64,000 bases of DNA from Diphasiastrum complanatum (lineage: Eukaryota; Streptophyta; Lycopodiopsida; Lycopodiales; Lycopodiaceae): assembly GCA_029204225.1 (NCBI GenBank), contig CM055096.1:33672571-33736570 (forward strand), in the 5' to 3' direction. Positions 57,099 through 64,000 of the stretch are shown piece after piece. Made by a program: the position numbers and the translations under genes. Positions within the stretch are counted from its first letter, which is position 1; each line of letters opens with the position of its first letter. The notes beneath the pieces were generated by a model that was not told the DNA's origin, did no database searches, and saw only the letters and a program-made list of their open reading frames with translations.

Positions 57099-59669
57099 TG
57101 TGGTATCAGAGCCGACTGGCCGGTCAGCTATGCGGATCTCACGGAAATGGCCACGGTTTGGGGTTCATCAAGACAACTGTTGTGCAAGGTGCTGCCCACA
57201 GTGTAAGCACGGGTGCGTCCACGGTCGGGGTGGTCGGCAGAACGGGGGACTTGATGAGTCAAGGTGCTGCCCTTGAGGTGTAAGCACGGTCAGTTCTCGC
57301 GGTTCGGGCCTGGCGTTGTCTGCACGTAGGACGGATGAGGCAAAGTGCTGCCTAGGGAGGTGAAAGCACGGTCTGTGCCTTGTGGGGTGCGGGGCGACAT
57401 ATTCGAACTGTACGGGTTAACCATTGATACAGAGATGCTGCTCGAATTCGGGTGTAAAGCACGGGTGGTTAGCTGCCGATCGTTTAGCTATAAGGGCTAT
57501 CGACCAAAAAGTGGTGGGGCGTGATTGAGGCAATGTGCTGCTTAATGGTGAAAGCACGGATAGTTGGAGGGGTGTCCTATGTGGGCTGATTCCGTGATCG
57601 ATTTGTATGGGCGCGGCCAGGCAAAGGTCCGTTGGCAGGACCATCTCAAAGGGGGACCTTGTCTTTGTTACTTGTTAGTAAACCTACCTGAGTGTCTTAC
57701 TTGTACGTATTCGTGGTTAGTCTTAGTACTCGTGCTTTGCCTGGTTTGCATGATTGCTTGTGATACAAGGAGCTGATGGCTCGAGAAGGAACCTTTTCTT
57801 TTGAAGGCTGATACCATCAAACAAAGAGGACTACAGAATCTGTGGGGCGGATTTGCAGTTCAAGTACTCACACGTGAACGACAACGAAACGACTCAATGT
57901 TTGCAAAGGATGGATGGCTAGCCTGTTTCTTAGGTTAGTTTCATTTGCGACAACGCCCACCAGACGCAAGCAGGAAGTCAAAAGTTGGAAAGGGCCATTT
58001 CAGGGGAGATCTTCTATGGAGCAGTTGGTCTTCATTTTGGGACGGCCACCTTCAGAACTGAAACTCACTGAGCATGGGCGATATCCAGAATCTGTGCGGC
58101 GGATTTGCAGTTCAAGTACTCGCACGTGAACGACAACGAAATGACTCAATGTTTGCAAAGGATGGATGGCTAGCCTGTTTCTTGGGTTAGTTTCATTTGC
58201 GACAACGCCCACCAGACGCAAGTAGGAAGTCGAAAGTTGGAAAGGGCAATTTCAGGGGAGATCTTCTATAGCAGATGGTCTTCATTTTGGGACGGCCACC
58301 TTCGGAACTGAAACTCACTGAGCATGGGTGATATCCAGTATCAGTTGGGTTTTTCCTCAAAGGGGAAAAGACTAGGATCCTCTTCAGAGATTGGCAACAA
58401 GTTGGATCGAGCCATAATCCTAGCAGATGGGAAGCAAAGTGTTGGAAAGGCTTTTTGTCCGAAGAACTCTACTCTAAGTCCGATCAGCTGATTTATTAAG
58501 TGGAGGGGAACTATCACACACACCTCTCTCTTGGGGCAAATTTTGAATGAAAGTTGATCAAAATGGGGGCAAATTCAAGGTGACCTAGCCATACTCACAC
58601 GAGGAGACTGGCGAACTTTGGACCTAATAAGTTGACAAGTTTTTGTTGTGGAAAGAAAAGTTTGTTATAGGCTTTCTCTAGATCAGCAATGATGAGAAAA
58701 CATATGAGTACGCTGGCTTGTGTTACGTGTAAGGCAGCTGATCAATGAAGGAACTGTGAAAGTTGAGTCTTGCATGAGAGACTTGGTATTTCGAACGGAC
58801 GCTAAGGGACAGTTCGCGTTGAGATCGGATTAGTGCAAACTCTGGGTGCATATTTCTGATTCAAAGAGAGCTACTTGAAGCCAAGCTCGATGTACACTTC
58901 TTGTTTTGACTGTGAGGCAACTAACCAGTGATGGAATTGTGAAAGTCAAGTTTTGCGCGACGGACATGGTGCTTCAAACAAACGCGAAGAGATAGTTCGG
59001 ATGCGGATCAAACTGGTGCGACCCTTTGGCTTTCCACGAGGTCAATGGTTACATTTGGGCTAATTCAAAGAGCTACTTCAAGCTAAGTGAGAGGTGCATT
59101 GCGAAGTACTCAATCTTTGCCTACCTTAAAGAGCCAAGATGGAAAAGTATCAAGATCAGGCTTAGACAAGGAGAGAAATCAAGGTGCAGAAGCAACAAGG
59201 CACGGAGTGGACCATAAAGTGGGCAATCAAACGATTAATCCTTCGGCTCAAGGAGCCTTGATACCTGTGCGGAACTGAACAAATCTGGAGCTCAGGGAGC
59301 TCAACACAAAGTGCATCAAGGACAAATCAGGAGCTCAAAGGAGTTCCAAAGTCGAAAGTCAGAAGCGACAGGGGCGAACATTTCAAAGAAAGGCCTCTGT
59401 CACCAGTTAATAAGGTTCTCGGGTTTTACGAAAGCGATATCAAATCTACGCTTTTCCCAGACAAAGATATATTTTCAAGTTATGTGATTTTCAGTACAAA
59501 GAGCTGAGCCTCCAACTTGTGGTGTGCCAGCTTCAATGTTAATAAAAAGTGGCCAGTAAATTGAGTACTGTGCCAAGTAGCTTAAATGTATAGTTATTTT
59601 GATTGGGAGACACCTTTACTTTAATCTGACATCTGATGAGGACATCAGATTTTATAAAGGTGGGGTGGA
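57099..59669 (+). other. Second internal domain, non-coding, with complete 3' end
   Basis: Parallels the first domain to 59456, then adds 213 bp (cccagacaaagatatatttt ... ) ending in the polypurine tract. No retroelement protein motifs. Five leader stem-loops at 57189-57210, 57264-57287, 57345-57369, 57435-57462 and 57535-57557. Confidence 0.85.
59656..59669 (+). other. Polypurine tract
   Basis: aaaggtggggtgga directly before TGTTGTAAAG of LTR 3; the usual second-strand priming site. Absent before LTR 2. Confidence 0.88.
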
Positions 59670-60915
59670 TGTTGTAAAGCTACCTTTACAAGCTTTACTT
59701 CCGGCGCCATCGGCGCCAGCTATGTCCCCGGCGCCAGCAGCGCCCCTGCTGCTCCCTGCGCCAACGGCGCCGACGCCGCTCCCGGCGCCACTGTGACTAG
59801 AATCCAGTCGGCGCCAAGTTCCTATGGCTGAAAATCTTTGATCGGTTCTAGTGGAGTCCAGAGAGCTCAGGTCGATGTGCAATCACCTCACACGATCTAG
59901 GCATGATTAAAGGAAGCCTGGGGATCAGTAAAATCTAGAGAGAGAAAATGACTTTCTAGAAAGAGAAAATTCTAGAGAGAGAAAAACGTGCTTTATCAGC
60001 TTGGGTAGAGTGCTTGGTATGAGGGGGGGTGCCGAATCACACCAATACTATAGGGGAGTGCGGGTTGCGACTCAGGGCGAGCTCCAACCAAGTCTCAGCC
60101 TCCCTTGCTGGAATGTTGTCATGGCTCTCGCCTTGGCATGCTAGCGCCCCGGAGACTAGGGTCGCTCACACACTTGAAATATAACCTTCTCAGATTTATC
60201 AATAAAGTGGGATTTTCCTCAAACTGACTCTGATTACCTTCTGGGTTTCAGTGTTCGGTAAAAGCGCCAGTTGTAAGGCCGCTTTCAAAATTTTTAACTT
60301 GGCACATAGTTGAGGGTCGTATCCCGGGACGCCAGCGGTATGCCGTCGGGACCATTCGGTCCGTGGCGTCAGCGGTATGCTGTTGGGACCATTTGGTCGA
60401 GGAACTGGTTGTTTCCATATCTGTCACGGCTTGTGGTTCCGAGTGTTCCTTGCATGAATGTGAATGGGTTAAGCTCTTGGGGAACGGGCTCTAACCTGTC
60501 GGCTGAGTTGGATGGCTTGCTTGGGTGGATGTTACCTGTTTATGGCTTTCCAGTCTGGCGTGGCGCCAGGTTGGCTTCCAACGCTCGTGACGAAGCTTTC
60601 AGCTGGTTAAGTCTGATGTAAGTCAGACCGCTTGCTTGGAATGGATGTTACTCGTTTGTAACGAAGCTTCGAGTTGGTTAATTTTGATGTTTGTCAGGCG
60701 GCTTGCTTGGAGGGAAGTCACCCACATCGGGACCCCTGATCTGGCATGGCGCCAGGTTGGATCTCAATGTTGGTTTTCGGAACTTCAAGTTGGTTAAGTC
60801 TGATCGTTGTTGGCGAGTTGGCTGCTTGTATGTCAAGTGGGTTTTGGATGGCAAGAGTTGAAGGCTGGGAAGCTAAGTCGTGGTTCCCGGCCCCCTTTGG
60901 GATGCCTGCGCTACA
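59670..60915 (+). repeat. LTR 3 of the array (true 3' LTR)
   Basis: 1246 bp from TGTTGTAAAG to GCGCTACA, followed at once by the TCTGC duplication and Gypsy RT sequence rather than a primer site. Confidence 0.9.
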
Positions 60916-61035
60916 TCTGCCCTTCACTGATTCCACCTTATATCAGGTTGCTGGTCAAGAGCGTTACAGTTTCTGTGACGGATTTTCTGGATATAATCAG
61001 GTTGGAGTGCGAAAGGAGAATCGTATTATTTTAAT
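60916..61035 (+). pseudogene. Gypsy RT fragment, right half
   Basis: After the array the frame reads PFTDSTLYQVAGQERYSFCD and GFSGYNQVGV, the conserved F-x-D-G-x-S-G-Y-N-Q motif of Ty3/Gypsy RT. It continues the codons cut at 52169. Similarity fades after ~61030. Confidence 0.85.
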
Positions 61036-61202
61036 CGTTTGCATTTTTTTTAGGTTATCTATTTTTAACAATTGCTGCATGAAAATCCTAAGATAAAGAC
61101 TCTTGTCAAAGTAATGTCTTGTGCTCAGGTGTCCTTTGTATTTTGGGACCACCTCCAGGAGCATAATGTCCATCCAATTTTCTCTCTCTTAGGAATCTAT
61201 CA

Positions 61203-61292
61203 TTCTCTCTCCTCTCTCCGATGGAATTCACTTTCTCTCTCCTCTCTCCAGTGGAATGCACGTTCTCTCTCCTCTCTCCGGTGGAATGTGCA
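61203..61292. repeat. 30-bp tandem repeat, three units
   Basis: ttctctctcctctctccrgtggaatgcac-type units at 61203, 61233 and 61263, exact 30-bp period with few changes. Confidence 0.93.
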
Positions 61293-61399
61293 TGTGCTAT
61301 GTGGTAGCCCGTCATTGGCTGTCCACATCCACATTCCACCACAAACGTAAAAAAATTTGCAAAAAGAAAAACTGCAAAAAACTGAAAAAGAAAAAAAAT

Positions 61400-61484
61400 C
61401 GGTCCACGTGTACGGCCGTACGGTACCGTACTAACAAAAAAAAAAAAATTGGTCCACGCGTACGGCCGTACGGCCGTACCGTAC
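61400..61484. repeat. Two copies of a palindrome-rich unit (GTACGGCCGTAC)
   Basis: tcggtccacgtgtacggccg (61399) and ttggtccacgcgtacggccg (61449) start two units 50 bp apart; each contains the self-complementary GTACGGCCGTAC and ends ccgtac. Separated by poly(A). Confidence 0.8.
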
Positions 61485-61530
61485 AACCAAAAAATGGAAA
61501 AAAAAAAAAACCTTCGCACAATGGCATTAC

Positions 61531-61647
61531 GTAGGGGAAGGAAGCCCTTGGGCCTTCCTTGCTGGTCGAGGCCTGCCCTCGGGCCCCGCCCTCGGGCAAG
61601 GGCCCTCCCAGCAAGGAATACCCTCAAGTAAGGCCTTCCCCCCCACT
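61531..61647. repeat. GC-rich foldback, third copy of the family
   Basis: Starts gtaggggaaggaagccc and ends aaggccttccccccccac; inner arms ttccttgctgg and ccagcaaggaa pair (one-base bulge) around ccctcgggccccgccctcgg. Resembles 29947-30063 in edges and composition. Confidence 0.65.
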
Positions 61648-62717
61648 AAAGTTTTCCAAATGCTACATTGTGTCAATAAATATGGTATTCATACATAAGT
61701 GAGCAAGCTCAGCCACAAATTTTGCTCATAATGGCCTACAGAGCTTGTCCAAGCATAGATTATGCCCACAAAAGTTTGGACAAACAAAAAAGATCAAAAG
61801 CCCTCTCATTGTTTGTGCCAAGGTAAAGGTGCCCTCAGGCACAATGCTTTAATCCCCTTTAGGGCCTTGCCATAGAGCTCCCACACATATAGCCTCTGCA
61901 TCACAACTTAGTCATGTACAAAAGATTAAGAGATACCTATAAACTGTAAGGTGTATTTCTAATGTTTGAATTTTTAAAAGTCTTGTGATTTTTTCCCCTT
62001 AAATTCCTGCATATCCTAGATTCATAAAAAAAAACTAAACTTTTGTAGGATTTCATGTGTTATGAATTTAAAACTAATGTATATTACATACTAGAAAACT
62101 TGGATTAAAATCCCTATAAATATATTTGTTAAACATGAAATTTCCTATAATTAAAAAATGTCAAATTTTTAAGTCAACATCCTTCACATTTTTTGGGAAG
62201 CTGATTCTTCAAGAAAGATGTTGATTCCAATCTCAAACTTTGTTGTTTTTGGTACCAACAAGAGGGCCACATGTTACCTGGGGACCAGATTATATGTAGT
62301 AATGGCCCTCCCAATGACCACTACTTACTACAAACAACTTTTCTCGAATTCACTTGTGGCCTATATCATTTGTGGCAACCACAAGATGACAATTTATGGA
62401 GGTCATGGGCTTCTTATGAAGTAGGTTTATGACCACACATGATTGAGTTTACTAACATATGTCTAGTTGTTTTGTAGCAATAAAAAAATGGTTTTTTATT
62501 TGTAAACAATGTTGGGCGGCTACTTGATTTTGTTGCAACTAACTGCAGGTTATCAATTTAGTCATGCATACATAAAATGTCGGAGATGAAAAAACCAAAA
62601 AAGTGAGATCGTTCGCAACTGCAAGAGGTTCCTCCAAAATGGAGTTTGAACATTATGCGAGTGAAATTTTGCAAGTTTAATGAATTAATTTATTTTTTAA
62701 ATATAGGTTGTTAAGAA
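61648..62717. other. Gene-free interval
   Basis: AT-rich; no recognisable coding or repeat structure. The 68-codon ORF at 62218-62424 has no known motif. Confidence 0.5.
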
Positions 62718-63190
62718 TCAATGCTTCAAGCACATTTGATGTTGACATCTCAAGAAGTATGAAATTATATTTTTATTGTAACAAAAAGCCAAATCAATGG
62801 TGTCTTGTCTAGATAACCCCATAATGCAAATAAAACGTTGTAGTTTATCACCAAGTACAAGTTGCTTGCTGGTAGATATGGCTGCTTTATGAGCCTTGGT
62901 CATCACCATACAACTGCGATCTACGAATGCAGCATCAAGACTTCTTAAGGTAACAAGTATGTCTTCTATGGAGTCGTCACACTTCAGAACTCTAATAAGC
63001 TCTGCCAGTTCTTTGGAAGTTCTAGAGATTCTATAATTCTGAAGACTGAGCTGATTGGCTGTTTTCTTATTAGCCTCTATCTTTGCCTAACATTGATCTC
63101 CTGAATGACCATTCTTACCACAAATAGTACATTTCAGGTTAGGACAATCTCTGGTCATGTGAGCTCCTTTGCAATATCGGCAAGAAACGT
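62718..63190 (-). pseudogene. CCHC zinc-knuckle protein fragment
   Basis: The - strand from ~63190 reads CRYCKGAHMTRDC (near CCHC, one residue short) and CTICGKNGHSGDQC (perfect CX2CX4HX4C), a TAG, then an open frame to 62718 with ELAELIRVLKCDDSIEDILV, LRSLDAAFVDRSCMVMTKAH and KAAISTSKQLVLGDKLQRF. The knuckle pair is typical of a retroelement nucleocapsid; the helical part after it is not one I can name. The ATG at 62909 is probably internal. Confidence 0.55.
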
Positions 63191-63300
63191 CACTCGCCTT
63201 ATCAGTGATTTCTATCTTCTAGCTATTTCTAGATGTGCAACCAAATTTGGCTAAGATCTTGTTGATCCATCAAGCATTTTTAGGATCTGATTTTTTCACA

Positions 63301-64000
63301 TGGTATCAGAGCAGGTTTCAGGCCAAAGTTGGTGGATTTTCCAAATCTAGAGGTTGATTTGAGGGCGCCATAAATTCAATGTGGATTTGGAGGTGTTTCT
63401 AGCTAGAGTTTGGATCTTTATGATATTAAAATCATTTCAGGTCAAAACACTTGTATTAGGACGATTTTTGAAACCACTTATTATATTGTGGAGACAAAAA
63501 TTGCTTATGGTTGTGGATGCTACATTCTATTAGATAATGTACCAAGATTCTAGCTTTTGCATATAGATTTTGCTTGATTCAATATTTTGCATTTTTGGAG
63601 TAACCCTAAATTTGATGGGATCTCTTGATTTTAAGTTGATGGACTTTTTCAAGAGTGTGTTTCAATCTTAGATGTTGGCAAAATTTCATCATATTGTGTT
63701 TAGATCTATTGTGATCAAGAAATCAACATTCTATGTGCTAGGATTAACTAGAAAAGAGAAAAATGAGAGGCTAGATTGTTTCCATATCTTTGTGATTTCT
63801 TCTTGAGTTTCATTTGTTGATTTTCAAGGGAGTGATAAGTGCATTGGAACAAGTTCAAAGAGAAGATCAGAATACTGCAACATGGCAACCTCAAGTTGCT
63901 TCGTGTTGAAAAGGCAATGATAGGCTTACCTCAACATATTATTCTACTTGGAAAGGTGAGGATGGAATCTTTGTATGAGATGAATGATTTGATGGATATT
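63301..64000 (+). mobile_element. Primer-site and leader of an LTR element leaving the window
   Basis: gattttttcaca (LTR-like CA end at 63300) is followed by tggtatcagagcagg, a tRNA-Met-type primer site. The next 700 bp lack a long frame, as expected for a leader. The LTR itself is not delimited: a - strand gag-like fragment lies only 110 bp upstream, so it is truncated or short. Confidence 0.5.

Larger units (their letters stand above)
52170..60915. mobile_element. Non-coding LTR retrotransposon array: LTR-internal-LTR-internal-LTR
   Basis: Three ~1.2-kb LTRs (52170-53378, 55858-57098, 59670-60915), each starting TGTTGTAAAGCTACC and ending GATGCCTGCGCTACA, separate two ~2.4-2.6-kb internal domains. 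The first two LTRs are followed by a tRNA-Met primer site; the third is preceded by a clear polypurine tract. The whole array is flanked by one 5-bp duplication, TCTGC (52165-52169 and 60916-60920), within a Gypsy RT fragment. Internal domains have no gag or pol; ORFs are short and differ between copies. This matches a large non-autonomous (LARD-like) element that became tandem. It is clearly richer in G+C and CpG than its surroundings. Confidence 0.9.

Noticed and set aside
52872-57283. Short ORFs repeated in the LTRs and internal domains (70-141 codons)
   Set aside because: Frames and lengths differ between near-identical copies and no domain is recognisable; they follow from GC-rich sequence with few stops.
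61106-61627. 173-codon - strand frame across the foldback and poly(A)
   Set aside because: Runs through poly(A)/poly(T), palindromes and a tandem repeat; translation is low-complexity (FFFF) and not protein-like.

Overview
The window is from the nuclear genome of a land plant. It holds a spliced type-B cytokinin response regulator with GT/AG introns, several generations of LTR retrotransposons and a CACTA (En/Spm-type) DNA transposon. Most of the sequence is repeat-derived, introns are long and there are long CT microsatellites, so a large repeat-rich genome is likely. A fern or gymnosperm would fit, but I cannot name the species.

Layout. 1-13157: the 3' part of a type-B response regulator gene on the + strand. 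Five exons can be placed; the last is separated from the others by a 9.07-kb intron that carries an antisense Copia element (6432-12083), itself scrambled by an inverted reverse-transcriptase block and a piece of a second Copia family. 15170-18040: an LTR element reduced to gag and the start of protease. 19124-23335: antisense Gypsy remains (integrase plus a coiled-coil extra ORF) and a Copia RNase H fragment. 27359-29890: another deleted copy of the second Copia family. 30230-42290: a Copia pol gene interrupted twice, by a solo LTR (30899-31718) and by a 9.5-kb CACTA transposon (32491-42016, 3-bp target duplication GAT). The CACTA element has a decayed TNP2 transposase on the - strand and an apparently intact 313-aa second protein on the + strand. 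43020-44320: another deleted Copia copy. 47577-48035: an unidentified open frame with a plausible promoter. 52170-60915: an LTR-internal-LTR-internal-LTR array of a non-coding element, bounded by one target duplication (TCTGC) and inserted in a Gypsy RT fragment. 61000-64000: short tandem repeats, a GC-rich foldback, a CCHC protein fragment and a PBS-like start of another element leaving the window.

How the parts relate. The only recognisable host gene is the response regulator. The rest is a record of nested insertion and internal deletion: solo LTR and CACTA in Copia, the non-coding LTR array in Gypsy, Copia in the host intron. The most unusual items are the non-coding LTR array, with five iterated GTGCT...AGCAC stem-loops just after its primer binding site in both internal domains, and the CACTA element, whose palindromic GCGTGGAT/ATCCACGC repeats occur at both ends and again between its divergent genes.
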